64,000 nucleotides of DNA from positions 1,054,001 to 1,118,000 of the forward strand of contig OZ006978.1 of NCBI GenBank assembly GCA_963931155.1. Direction: 5' to 3'. The stretch is from CALXVA01 sp944392465. Its GTDB lineage: Bacteria > Bacillota > Clostridia > TANB77 > CAG-508. Each line of letters starts with the position of its first letter. The first letter of the stretch is position 1. The notes under the pieces are model-generated. The model saw only the letters and a program-made list of their open reading frames with translations. It was not told where the DNA came from and ran no database searches. Of the stretch, positions 36,837-46,011 are shown in pieces. A program made the position numbers and the translations under genes.

Positions 36837-36915
36837 ACGGTGCATACGAATTTGCTTGCTATTTCTTACTCTTTGGTATATATTAAAAAGTACGCGAAGA
36901 AAGGAGGAAGTTTTA

Positions 36916-37230
36916 ATGGAATACTCAAAGAGTTTTTTTGGAAAAGCAACAATAGATAGTTCTGACTCAGAAGATATAAGCGATGATGAAAAAATAGAAT
37001 TAGAATATTATAAAACAAATAATGTAACCAAAAAAGATGATAAAAAGTTTGGAATTGAAGTATTGAAGAGAGATGTAAACCAAGATGAATTTAATATAGA
37101 AACTAAGATTGTTAATAATATATCAAGTGAAGAAAACACTATAAGTAGATTATTAGAAATTTTAATGATAAATAAAGTTACACCTATATCTGTAGATGAT
37201 GTGATTTCAGACATATCAGTTTTGGACTAA
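36916..37230 (+). CDS. Small acidic DUF6514-like protein
   Basis: 104 residues from ATG with AAGGAGG upstream. An upstream in-frame TTG at 36829 is rejected because it has no ribosome binding site and the extension contains CGG. The core FGIEVLKRD ... NISSEENTISRLLEILMINKVTPISVDDVISD fits the DUF6514 family of clostridial proteins as I remember it. No membrane segment. Function unknown. The stop codon lies in the loop of the terminator, so translation to the end could interfere with termination. A 0A-like box upstream would fit sporulation-phase control. Confidence 0.6.
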   Translation: MEYSKSFFGKATIDSSDSEDISDDEKIELEYYKTNNVTKKDDKKFGIEVLKRDVNQDEFNIETKIVNNISSEENTISRLLEILMINKVTPISVDDVISDISVLD

Positions 37231-37246
37231 TCCAAAACTGATTTTT
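37215..37246 (+). terminator. Terminator overlapping the DUF6514-like stop codon
   Basis: ATCAGTTTTGGA-ctaa-TCCAAAACTGAT followed by TTTTAT. The TAA stop is in the loop. Confidence 0.8.
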
Positions 37247-37355
37247 ATCTAAAAAGGATGTTTATGTTGCATATTATTACCTTATAAATTAATATTAATT
37301 TTGAGTATAATGGATTTTCTTTAAAAGTCAATGATTAAATAAATAATTTAAATAC

Positions 37356-37384
37356 TTGCCAAAATATAAAAATTACGGTATTAT
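37356..37384 (+). promoter_or_regulatory. Promoter for topA
   Basis: TTGCCA at 37356-37361, 17-base spacer, TATTAT at 37379-37384, giving an untranslated leader of about 135 nt. Confidence 0.55.
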
Positions 37385-37440
37385 ACTATATAGACTTCTA
37401 AGATGGGCAAAAAAATCGTATTAAATAATTATGAAATATA

Positions 37441-37528
37441 GAAAGGAGTAAATGATAATAATTTTTTAATATATTAAAATCTTGTAAGAGGTAAAAGTAT
37501 ATTTAATGTATTATCATTAAAATAAATA
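37441..37528 (+). promoter_or_regulatory. topA translation start region with a hairpin between Shine-Dalgarno and ATG
   Basis: GAAAGGAG (37441-37448) is 80 bases from the ATG. The arms AATGATAATA (37451-37460) and TATTATCATT (37509-37518) are perfect complements, with an inner palindrome TTTTAATA/TATTAAAA (37464-37479). Folding this out leaves 12 bases between GGAG and ATG. Tiny reading frames lie inside (ATG at 37452: M-I-I-I-F-stop; ATG at 37506: M-Y-Y-H-stop), so a leader peptide is the alternative reading. A stop codon 4 bases before the ATG excludes an upstream start. Confidence 0.5.
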
Positions 37529-39505
37529 ATGGCAGATAAATTAATAATAGTGGAATCACCTGCTAAAGCTAATACAATAAAAAAATTCCTTGGAGGAAGT
37601 ACAAAAGTTGTAGCATCAATGGGTCATATTAGAGATTTGCCAAAATCAAAAATGGGAATTGATATAGAACATGACTTTGAACCACAATATATAAATATAA
37701 GAGGAAAAGGTAATTTAATAAAAGCATTAAAAGCAGATGCAAAAAAAGCAAAAAAAATATATCTTGCAACTGACCCCGACCGTGAAGGTGAAGCAATAGC
37801 TTGGCATTTGGCACATATTTTAGAAATACCAGAAGATAGTGTTTGCAGAGTAACTTTTAATGAAATTACAAAAGAAACAGTTCAAAATTCTATAAAAAGA
37901 CCAAGAAAAATAGATATGAATTTAACTAATGCTCAACAGGCGAGACGTGTATTAGATAGAATAGTGGGATACAAAATAAGTCCAGTACTATGGAAAAAGG
38001 TAAGAAGAGGTTTATCAGCAGGTAGAGTCCAATCTGTTGCTGTAAAATTGATAGTTGATCGAGAAGAAGAAATAGAGAAATTTATTCCAGAAGAATATTG
38101 GAATATATTTGCTAAACTCTTAGATGAAGTTTCAAATAAAACTTTTGTAGCTAGATTATATGGAAAAGACAAGAAGAAAATAGAAATTCATTCTGAAGAA
38201 GAAGTAAAAGAAATTTTAAAAAACATAGAAAAAGGAAAATACATTGTAACTGAAGTAAAAAAAGGAGAAAAGAAAAGAACCCCGGCTCCTCCATTTACAA
38301 CCAGTACAATGCAACAAGAGGCTTCAAGAAAGTTAGGTTTTACTTTAAAAAGAACTATGTCTATTGCTCAAGGATTATATGAAGGGGTAAAAGTTGATGG
38401 TAGAGGAACAGTTGGTTTAATAACATATATGAGAACAGATTCTACAAGAATTTCTGAAGAAGCTAGAATGGCAGCCAAAAAGGAAATTGTAAGTAGATAT
38501 GGAGAAGAATATTACGAAAATAGATATTATAAAACAAAACAAAATTCTCAAGATGCACACGAGGCTATACGTCCAACATATATTGATTTAAATCCAGAAG
38601 AAGTAAAAAACAGTTTAACAAAAGATCAATACAAATTGTATAAATTAATATATAATAGATTTTTAGCAAGTCAGATGCAATCAGCAGTATTTGATACTAT
38701 TTCTGCAAATATAGATGTAAACAATTATAATTTTAGAGCGACAGGGCAATCATTAAAATTCAAAGGATTTATGACTTTATATGTAGAAACTTTAGATAAT
38801 AAAAAAGATGAAGAGGAAGAATCTTTTGTACCAGAATTAAAAGAAAATCAAGAGGTAATAAAAAAAGAAATAACAACCAAACAAAGCTTTACCGAGCCAC
38901 CTCCAAGATATACAGAAGCAAGTTTGGTAAAAGCTTTAGAAGAAAAAGGAATAGGAAGACCTAGTACTTATTCTCCTACGATTACTACAATCATAGAAAG
39001 AAGATATATAGAAAAAGAGCAGAAACAATTAATTCCAACTGAACTTGGAAAAGTAGTAAATAAATTACTTATAGAAAACTTTCCAGACATTATCAATGTA
39101 GAATTTACTGCAAAAATAGAAGATGAATTTGATGAAATAGCTGAAGGAAAAGAAAATTGGAAAGATGTAATAAGAACATTTTATGGACCTTTTGAAAGTG
39201 AAGTGGAAAAAGTAGAAAAAGACTTAGAGCATGTAGAATTAAAAGATGAAGTTTCAGATGTTCCATGTGATAAATGTGGTAGAATGATGGTAATAAAATA
39301 TGGAAGATATGGAAAATTTTTGGCATGTCCAGGATATCCAGAATGTAAAAATGCTAAACCATATGTTGAAACAATAGATACGCCTTGTCCAAAATGTGGC
39401 GGAAAAATTCAAATAAGAAAATCAAAGAAAAATAAAAAATATTATATTTGTGAAAATAATCCAAAATCTTGCGATTTTATTTCATGGAATAAACCAAAAA
39501 AATAA
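37529..39505 (+). CDS. topA: DNA topoisomerase I
   Basis: 658 residues. The TOPRIM domain begins LIIVESPAKANTIKKFLGG and has T-D-P-D-R-E-G-E-A-I-A-W-H. The active-site Tyr is in LITYMRTDSTRIS. The C terminus has two zinc ribbons (C-D-K-C-G ... C-P-G-Y-P-E-C; C-P-K-C-G-G ... C-E-N-N-P-K-S-C). It relaxes negative supercoils. The ATG has no nearby ribosome binding site; see the hairpin entry just upstream. Confidence 0.97.
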   Translation: MADKLIIVESPAKANTIKKFLGGSTKVVASMGHIRDLPKSKMGIDIEHDFEPQYINIRGKGNLIKALKADAKKAKKIYLATDPDREGEAIAWHLAHILEIPEDSVCRVTFNEITKETVQNSIKRPRKIDMNLTNAQQARRVLDRIVGYKISPVLWKKVRRGLSAGRVQSVAVKLIVDREEEIEKFIPEEYWNIFAKLLDEVSNKTFVARLYGKDKKKIEIHSEEEVKEILKNIEKGKYIVTEVKKGEKKRTPAPPFTTSTMQQEASRKLGFTLKRTMSIAQGLYEGVKVDGRGTVGLITYMRTDSTRISEEARMAAKKEIVSRYGEEYYENRYYKTKQNSQDAHEAIRPTYIDLNPEEVKNSLTKDQYKLYKLIYNRFLASQMQSAVFDTISANIDVNNYNFRATGQSLKFKGFMTLYVETLDNKKDEEEESFVPELKENQEVIKKEITTKQSFTEPPPRYTEASLVKALEEKGIGRPSTYSPTITTIIERRYIEKEQKQLIPTELGKVVNKLLIENFPDIINVEFTAKIEDEFDEIAEGKENWKDVIRTFYGPFESEVEKVEKDLEHVELKDEVSDVPCDKCGRMMVIKYGRYGKFLACPGYPECKNAKPYVETIDTPCPKCGGKIQIRKSKKNKKYYICENNPKSCDFISWNKPKK

Positions 39506-39565
39506 TAAATACAACCTATTTACTAATAGAAATAATAAAGAGATTTTCTATTAGATAAAATCAAG

Positions 39566-39597
39566 AAAAGACCTATTGTAAAATAGGTCTTTTTGTG
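39566..39597 (+). terminator. Terminator after topA
   Basis: AAAAGACCTATT-gtaa-AATAGGTCTTTT followed by TGTG. A TGTGATATAAT extended -10 follows at once and may drive the next gene. Confidence 0.7.
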
Positions 39598-39641
39598 ATA
39601 TAATTTTTTACTAGTAAAAATGAGAAGGAGTTATTTACGAT

Positions 39642-42594
39642 ATGAACAAAAATGAAGAACAATATAGAATACTTAAGCAAATTGTACACACATTTTATCA
39701 TAATAGCAATGAAAAAGAAAAGAAAGTTCAAAGCAAAGTAAATAATTTAACAGTAGAACCTAAATTAATATATGATACTTTTAATAAAACATTAAGAGCA
39801 GATTTTAAGATAGGAGATACACAACTATATAAAATAAAAAATTTACCAGAATTTTTTGAAAGAATGTTAAACCACGATGATTATAAATATGGAAACAAAT
39901 TAGAATTTGTGCATACAAAAGATGCTTTTAAAGAAGAATGTAGACCTCTATTAGATTTTGTTTTAAAATATGCAGAAATAATTAAATATGCTAATGAGAC
40001 AGTTGGAAGCTATAGTAAGTATATGAGAACTATGAGTAATGAGCATATAACAATATCTAATACAGGATTAGATGAAATTTTTGATGTTTTAAAAAACCAA
40101 AAGATTTCTTTTAAAATTAATACAGAAGATTATGAAGTTTTATTTGCAGACAATAATCCAAATATTATATTTACTATAGAACAGGAGAAAAATGGAGACT
40201 ATGTAATTACTCCTAATATAGATGTGTTTTCATATGAAATATTAAATGGAAAAGAGTACTTATATTTATTAACTAATACAGCTTTATACAGATGTGATAA
40301 AGAATTCGAAAATAAAACATTAAAATTATTAAATATATATAGAGAAAATTATACACCAAGCATAAGGTTTAAAAGCGAAGAATTTCCTAATTTTTGTTCT
40401 CTAATATATCCAAAATTAAAAAAAGAAATTTCATTAGACAAATTAGATACTGCAATAATAGATAAATATATACCAGATGATTTATATGTTAAAATTTATT
40501 TGGATTATGATGAAAATAATTACATTACTGCTGATCTTAGATTTGTATATGGTGATACTGAATTTAATCCATTAAAAAAGGTAGAAGTAAAAATAGCAAG
40601 AGATTTTGCAAAAGAAAATGAATATTTAGATGTATTGGTAGATACTGGTTTTATGCTAGATACTGAAAAGGCAAGACTTGTGCTTGCAGATGATGAAAAA
40701 ATATATAACTTCTTAACAAAAGATATTGAAGAATATATGAAAACATTTGAAATTTTAGCTACAGATAATTTTAATAATAAAGAAATTCGTAGACCTAAAA
40801 TAGGTTCAATTGGAGTAAAAATTGAGAATAATTTGTTAGAAGTAAATTTGTCTAATATTGAATTTGATATAGAAGAAGTTCAAAACATAATGAAAAAATA
40901 TACATTAAGAAAAAAATTTCACAGACTAAAAGACGGGAGTTTCTTAAATCTTGAAGAAAATGAAACAATGGATTTTATTTCAGGTTTAATAGAAAGCGAA
41001 GATATAAGTTATGAAGAAATAAAAAATGGAGAATTTAAATTACCAATATCAAGAAGTATGTATTTGGATAAGATATTGCAGAATATAGATGCAGATATTA
41101 CAAAGGACGAAGATTATAAAAAAATAGTAAATCAAGTATCTAAAAAAGAATTTGATGATGATATAGAACTTCCAAAACGGATTAAAATCTGAACTAAGAA
41201 GTTATCAAAAAACTGGTTTTAAATGGTTAAAAATTTTAGACAAATACGGATTTGGTGGAATTTTAGCAGATGATATGGGCCTTGGAAAAACCATTCAATT
41301 ACTTGCAGTTATATTATCATATATAGAAGATAACAAAGATGCAAAGCCAAGTATAGTAGTATGTCCAAGTTCTTTATCTCTTAATTGGAAAAGTGAAATT
41401 GATAAATTCGCACCTAAAATAAAAACTTTAGTTATTCATGGAAATGCAGAAGAAAGAATAAAACAAATTGAAAAAATTAATAAATACAATTTAATAATAA
41501 CATCTTATGATTTATTAAAGCGAGATATAGATATATATAAAGAAAAAAAATATAATTTTAAATATATAATTGCTGATGAAGCTCAATATATTAAAAACAA
41601 TAATACACAAAATGCCAGAGCAATCAAAGTGATAGAAGCTGAAACCAGATATGCATTAACAGGAACTCCTATAGAAAATTCATTATCTGAATTATGGTCT
41701 ATTTTTGATTTTATAATGCCTGGATACTTATTTAGGTATAAAAGATTTAAAGAACTTTATGAAATGCCAATAGTGAGAGATAATGATAGCACAGCAATGA
41801 AAAAGTTAAAAACATTAATAGAACCGTTTATTTTACGTAGAACCAAAAAAGAAGTTTTAACAGAGCTTCCAGATAAATCAATAACTATTTTAAATAATGA
41901 GATGCAAGAAGAACAATTAAAATTATATTTGTCATATATGTCTGATGCAAGAAAAGAAGTAAAACAAGAAATTGCAGATAATGGATTTGAAAAGAGTCAA
42001 ATAAAGATTTTAGCTTTATTGATGAGATTAAGACAAATATGTTGTCATCCTTCACTATTTATATCTAACTATAAAGGAGAAAGTAGTAAACTTAATCAAT
42101 GTATAGAACTTTTAAAAGATGCAATTCTTTCTGGACATAAAATATTATTATTTTCTGGATATTCTAGTATGCTTGAGATAATAGAGAAAGAATTAAAAAA
42201 GGAAAATATTAAATATTTTAAATTAACAGGACAAACAAAAGTAGGAGATAGAATTAAATTAGTAGATGAATTTAATAGCAATGACGAAATAAAAGTTTTT
42301 CTAATTTCACTAAAAGCTGGTGGAACTGGACTAAATTTAATTGGTGCAGATATGGTTATACATTATGATCCATGGTGGAACTTGTCTGCAGAAAATCAAG
42401 CTACAGATAGAACATATAGAATAGGTCAGAAAAAGAATGTGCAAGTTTATAAACTTATAACAAAAGATTCTATTGAAGAAAAAATATATGATTTGCAAGA
42501 GAGAAAAGCAAATTTAGCAAAAACAATGCTTTCTACAGAGACAACATTTATTAATAAATTGTCAAAAGAAGATATAATGGCATTATTTCAATAA
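39642..42594 (+). CDS. SNF2-family helicase, read through a +1 shift at CGG
   Basis: ATG follows AGAAGGAG. The first frame (39642-41177, 512 codons) encodes an N-terminal helicase-associated domain (SNF2_assoc-like). It then meets CGG at 41178 and would stop 4 codons later. Skipping C gives L-P-K-G-L-K-S-E-L-R-S-Y-Q-K-T-G-F-K-W-L, the standard entry into SNF2 motors, and a 983-residue protein, normal for the family. Motor motifs: I-L-A-D-D-M-G-L-G-K-T-I-Q (I), SLSLNWKSEIDKF (Ia), I-I-A-D-E-A-Q-Y-I-K-N (II, D-E-A-Q), LTGTPIENSLSELWSIFDF (III), FLISLKAGGTGLNLIGAD (V) and DRTYRIGQKKNVQVY (VI). It translocates on double-stranded DNA and remodels protein-DNA complexes; the substrate is unknown. 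Without the shift the protein would lack the whole motor. Confidence 0.82.
41178..41180 (+). other. CGG +1 shift site in the SNF2 helicase
   Basis: Codon 513, context AAA-CGG-A. Skipping C gives GGA TTA AAA TCT GAA, which is the conserved G-L-x-x-x-L-R-x-Y-Q block. In-frame reading gives R-I-K-I and TGA. Confidence 0.75.
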
Positions 42595-42616
42595 ATTTGT
42601 TCGTATGGAGGTAAAA

Positions 42617-44131
42617 GTGAAAGAATATATAACAGTTATAGGAGGAGGTTTAGCAGGAACAGAAGCGGCTTATCAAATAGCTAAAAGAGGTATAAAAGTA
42701 AAATTATATGAAATGAAGCCTGTAAAATTTTCGCCAGCACATAGTAATAAAAATTTAGCAGAGATTGTATGTAGTAACTCTTTTAAATCAAATTTACATA
42801 CAAATGCATGTGGATTATTAAAAGAAGAATTACGCTTATTAAATTCGCTTTTAATAAAAACTGCAGATGAGGTATCAGTTCCTGCAGGACAAGCTTTGGC
42901 AGTTGATAGAGAAAAATTCGCAGAAAAAATTACCAAAGAAATAGAAAGTTTAGATAATGTAGAAATTGTAAGAGCAGAAGTAGGAGAGAGTGATAATAGA
43001 GAAGAGAAGAGCATAACCGATAATAAAATTTATGATAAATTACCAAAAGTTTCATTAAAAGAACTTTCAAAAGATGGAATTGTAATTATTGCAACAGGTC
43101 CTCTTACATCAGATAGTTTATCAGAAGAAATAAAAGAACTTACAGGCAATGAAGGGTTTCATTTTTATGATGCAGCAGCTCCCATAATTGAAAAAGAATC
43201 TATAGATATGAGTATTGGTTTTTGGGGAGATAGGTATAAACAAGAACGTGGTAGAGATGAAGATTTAGAATTATGGAAAGCAAGAATAAAAGAAGAAAAA
43301 GAAAATGCATATATAAATCTTCCTATGAATAAAGAAGAATATGAAGCATTTTGGAATGAACTTGTAAATGCTGAAGTTGTTGAACTGCATAATTTTGAAA
43401 AAAGAGAAATATTTGAAGGATGTATGCCTATAGAAGTTATGGCAAAAAGAGGAATAGACACTTTAAGGTTTGGACCATTAAAACCAGTTGGATTTACAGA
43501 TCCAAGAACAGGAAGAAGACCATATGCAATTGTTCAATTAAGGCAAGATAATAGTAGTGGAAATTTATTTAATATTGTAGGTTTTCAGACAAATTTAAAA
43601 TATGGAGAACAAAAAAGAGTGTTCAGTATGATACCAGGGCTTCAAAATGCTGATTTTACAAAATATGGAGTAATGCATAGAAACTCATTTATAAATTCAC
43701 CAGAGTTATTAGATGAAACATATAATTTAAAGAAAAATAATAATATATTTTTTGCAGGACAAATTACGGGAGTGGAAGGATATGTCGAATCAATTGCATC
43801 TGGTTTAGTTGCAAGTCTAAATGCTATCTCTATGTATGAAGAAAAAAATAGGGGGAAAGAAATAATTAAAGATGAAGAAACTAACCAAAAATTTGAACAG
43901 AATTTAAAAGAAGAACAGGATGGTAATATAAATAATAAGATTATTTTTCCAGAAGAAACAATGATAGGTGCATTATCAAAATATATTTCTACTCCAAATA
44001 AAAATTTTCAACCAATGAATGCAAATTTCGGAATATTACCAGATTTAGGAGAAAGAATAAAAGATAAAAAATTAAAATATGGAAAATTAGCAGACAGGGC
44101 AATAGAAGCATTAAACAAAAAATTAGTATAA
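42617..44131 (+). CDS. trmFO: Methylenetetrahydrofolate-tRNA-(uracil-5-)-methyltransferase
   Basis: 504 residues from GTG 42617 with ATGGAGG upstream; the ATG at 42605 is inside that ribosome binding site. FAD-binding N terminus V-I-G-G-G-L-A-G-T-E-A-A, then LYEMKPVKFSPAHSNKNLAE, the catalytic-region V-C-S-N-S-F-K-S, IATGPLTSDSL and FAGQITGVEGYVESIASGL. It makes 5-methyluridine 54 in tRNA using methylene-THF. It is longer than the usual 435-460 residues because of two charged inserts (about 125-150 and 415-445). It follows the SNF2 gene by 22 bases. Confidence 0.94.
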   Translation: MKEYITVIGGGLAGTEAAYQIAKRGIKVKLYEMKPVKFSPAHSNKNLAEIVCSNSFKSNLHTNACGLLKEELRLLNSLLIKTADEVSVPAGQALAVDREKFAEKITKEIESLDNVEIVRAEVGESDNREEKSITDNKIYDKLPKVSLKELSKDGIVIIATGPLTSDSLSEEIKELTGNEGFHFYDAAAPIIEKESIDMSIGFWGDRYKQERGRDEDLELWKARIKEEKENAYINLPMNKEEYEAFWNELVNAEVVELHNFEKREIFEGCMPIEVMAKRGIDTLRFGPLKPVGFTDPRTGRRPYAIVQLRQDNSSGNLFNIVGFQTNLKYGEQKRVFSMIPGLQNADFTKYGVMHRNSFINSPELLDETYNLKKNNNIFFAGQITGVEGYVESIASGLVASLNAISMYEEKNRGKEIIKDEETNQKFEQNLKEEQDGNINNKIIFPEETMIGALSKYISTPNKNFQPMNANFGILPDLGERIKDKKLKYGKLADRAIEALNKKLV

Positions 44132-44190
44132 TATTATTTTTAATAAAACAATAAATTTAATTTTAAATATTGCATTATTATAATAAATAT

Positions 44191-44238
44191 AAAAATAAAA
44201 GCTTGATATACAAAAATATATATTAAGCTTTTATTTTT
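44191..44238. terminator. Bidirectional terminator between trmFO and the coiled-coil gene
   Basis: AAAAATAAAAGCTT pairs with AAGCTTTTATTTTT across a 20-base loop. It serves two convergent transcripts. Confidence 0.75.
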
Positions 44239-44278
44239 GAAATATATTTAATTAAATCATTATTAATAATAAAATTTA

Positions 44279-45511
44279 TTATAATTCTAGCTCATCATTT
44301 TGTTTTGTTCTAGGAAGTTGTTGAGTTTTATCTGGATCATCTTTTGCATCTGCACTTTCCTTTTCTGCTTTATTTTGTGCTTTTGCAGTTCTTAAATATT
44401 CTTGTTCTAATTTTTCTTTATAATCTCTAACAACATCATATTTCATAGAATCTTTAAATGCATTTTTATCAACTACTTGAGTTGGATCATTTGGATCAGG
44501 AGTTGATTGAGTATCTCCTTGCTTTTTAGCAGCTTTTTCGGCAGCTCTTTTTATACGGTAATTTTTAAATCTTTTAATAAATTGCCACCATTTTGGTTGT
44601 ACTGCAGGCACATCACTTGAACCTTGTGTTGGTTGCCCTGGTACAACAGGCTTAGCTCCTTGACCTGGTTTTAATCTGTCAAGCAAACCTGTTTTAGTTG
44701 GTTCTGGTGCTTTAGTTTTTGCTTCTATATTTCTTATTGCAGTTTGGTAATTTGCTGATTGTTTATCTAAACCTGCTATTTTTCTATCAGTAGTTTTTAT
44801 TTCTTTATTTAATTCTGACAAGTATGTAATCTTATCAATATCTGCTCTACTTATTGTTCCTTTAAAATATCCTGCTAATTGTGATCTTTTTGCTTCACGT
44901 TGTGCTGTAAAAGCATCTATTTTTTGTTTGCAATCTTTTATATCTTCTGGAGATTTATTTCCTTTAGCCATAATTGCTTGAAGCATTTCTATGTTCTTAG
45001 TATCTTCTTCTATACCATAAAGAATGTGTGAAACTTGTGGATCTTTATTTGCTGCATTTTTTATTATTTTTAAAGGCGTAACTTTTTGAGTAAGAGCATT
45101 TTTTTCTGAGTTATTTCTTGCTATTGCTCTTTCAAATTTTGTTTTAATTGCTGAATCTAACTGTGATTGTAACTCTGGGTTATTTTGAGCTAAGTCTTGC
45201 ATTTGAGTTAAATATTTATCTACAGCATCACGAGCATTTTTCATTTCAGTTTGAACTTTTGTTAATCTAGCTCTAAGGGTATTTGCCTCTTTATTTTTTT
45301 CAGAAAGTTCCTTTTTTACAGTTTTTAATGTATCATTATCCTTATCTCTAGTGGCTATTTTCTCCTTAATTTGTAAAAATGAAATTGCATCTGATACATC
45401 TCTTAATTGTTTTGCTAAATCAGCAAGCACTTTTTGAGCCCTATCTCCATTTAATTTTGCAGATTTAGCATTTGTTTTTGTGTAATCTTTATTAAAATCC
45501 TTTAATTCCAT
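44279..45511 (-). CDS. Uncharacterised coiled-coil protein
   Basis: 410 residues, minus strand. Long amphipathic helices cover residues 1-275 (heptad-like repeats, rich in Lys, Glu, Gln). A Pro/Gly/Gln linker follows (about 280-310, K-P-V-V-P-G-Q-P-T-Q-G-S), then a short basic-aromatic segment (K-W-W-Q-F-I-K-R-F-K) and an acidic/basic C-terminal tail. There is no signal peptide or membrane helix. I do not recognise a family. The higher Gln and Pro content differs from its neighbours. The ATG lies 41 bases after GAGGAGG, with a perfect hairpin in between. It is co-directional with the small acidic gene upstream and shares its promoter. Confidence 0.6.
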   Translation of the reverse strand: MELKDFNKDYTKTNAKSAKLNGDRAQKVLADLAKQLRDVSDAISFLQIKEKIATRDKDNDTLKTVKKELSEKNKEANTLRARLTKVQTEMKNARDAVDKYLTQMQDLAQNNPELQSQLDSAIKTKFERAIARNNSEKNALTQKVTPLKIIKNAANKDPQVSHILYGIEEDTKNIEMLQAIMAKGNKSPEDIKDCKQKIDAFTAQREAKRSQLAGYFKGTISRADIDKITYLSELNKEIKTTDRKIAGLDKQSANYQTAIRNIEAKTKAPEPTKTGLLDRLKPGQGAKPVVPGQPTQGSSDVPAVQPKWWQFIKRFKNYRIKRAAEKAAKKQGDTQSTPDPNDPTQVVDKNAFKDSMKYDVVRDYKEKLEQEYLRTAKAQNKAEKESADAKDDPDKTQQLPRTKQNDELEL

Positions 45512-45559
45512 AGTTCATACATAATATATATTATGATATTATGTATCTTACACCTCCTC
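45512..45559 (-). promoter_or_regulatory. Hairpin between Shine-Dalgarno and start of the coiled-coil gene
   Basis: On the minus strand GGAGG (45553-45557) is followed by a perfect 11-bp stem (arms 45536-45546 and 45517-45527, ATACATAATAT and its complement, 8-base loop), and then GAACT-ATG. Folding it out leaves 11 bases between GGAGG and ATG. The GGAGG is also the Glu-Glu-Val end of the upstream small gene. Confidence 0.5.
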
Positions 45560-45715
45560 TTCTTCCTCGTTTATTATATCGTCGCATTGTGATATTAATT
45601 CTTCTACTTCACGTAGCATATCATCAAGTTCGATTTTTAAGTCTAATAATTCATCAACACTCATTTCTTGTAAATCTTCTTTATTTATGTGTAATATTTC
45701 TTCATTTTCATCCAT
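45548..45715 (-). CDS. Small acidic hypothetical protein
   Basis: 55 residues, minus strand, very acidic and helical (MDENEEILHINKEDLQEM, D-D-M-L-R-E-V-E-E-L-I, and a Glu-rich end). No family recognised. Its ATG at 45715 is preceded by an in-frame TAA six bases upstream, so this is the first usable start. GGGAGG (45747-45752) is 31 bases away, with a perfect 7-bp hairpin in between. It is the first gene of an operon with the coiled-coil protein. Confidence 0.55.
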   Translation of the reverse strand: MDENEEILHINKEDLQEMSVDELLDLKIELDDMLREVEELISQCDDIINEEEEEV

Positions 45716-45752
45716 AGTTTATTGCATCTAAAATAAATTTAGATTTCCTCCC
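45716..45752 (-). promoter_or_regulatory. Hairpin between Shine-Dalgarno and start of the small acidic gene
   Basis: On the minus strand GGGAGG, two bases, ATCTAAA-tttat-TTTAGAT (arms 45738-45744 and 45726-45732), ten bases, ATG. Folding out the stem leaves 12 bases between GGGAGG and ATG, the same as at topA. Confidence 0.5.
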
Positions 45753-45780
45753 TTCATACGATTTTAAAATTACAATATAT

Positions 45781-45809
45781 ATTATATAATAAATGTTGAT
45801 AAAAGTCAA
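45781..45809 (-). promoter_or_regulatory. Promoter of the minus-strand coiled-coil operon
   Basis: Minus strand TTGACT (45804-45809), 17-base spacer, TATAAT (45781-45786). A palindrome ATAATTGTAA/TTACAATTAT overlaps the -35 side (near 45808-45831). Confidence 0.7.
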
Positions 45810-45906
45810 TAATTGTAAGTTTTACAATTATATTACTGTTGCGTTACAAAGATATTACAAAGTTAATAAAAACGTTATTATATCAGTAAAAAAACATAAA
45901 AAAACA

Positions 45907-45935
45907 TTGACATAGAATAAAAACAATGATAAAAT
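45907..45935 (+). promoter_or_regulatory. Promoter of rpsL
   Basis: TTGACA at 45907-45912, 17-base spacer, TAAAAT at 45930-45935. Confidence 0.7.
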
Positions 45936-46011
45936 ATTAACGCTAGTGTAAAATAGAATAACTAGCGATTTATTTGATTTATTTAATAAAAAGAAAAGAG
46001 GTGAAATTTAA

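Noticed and set aside
36829..36915. Longer DUF6514-like gene from TTG 36829
   Set aside because: No ribosome binding site, contains CGG in frame, and AAGGAGG marks ATG 36916.
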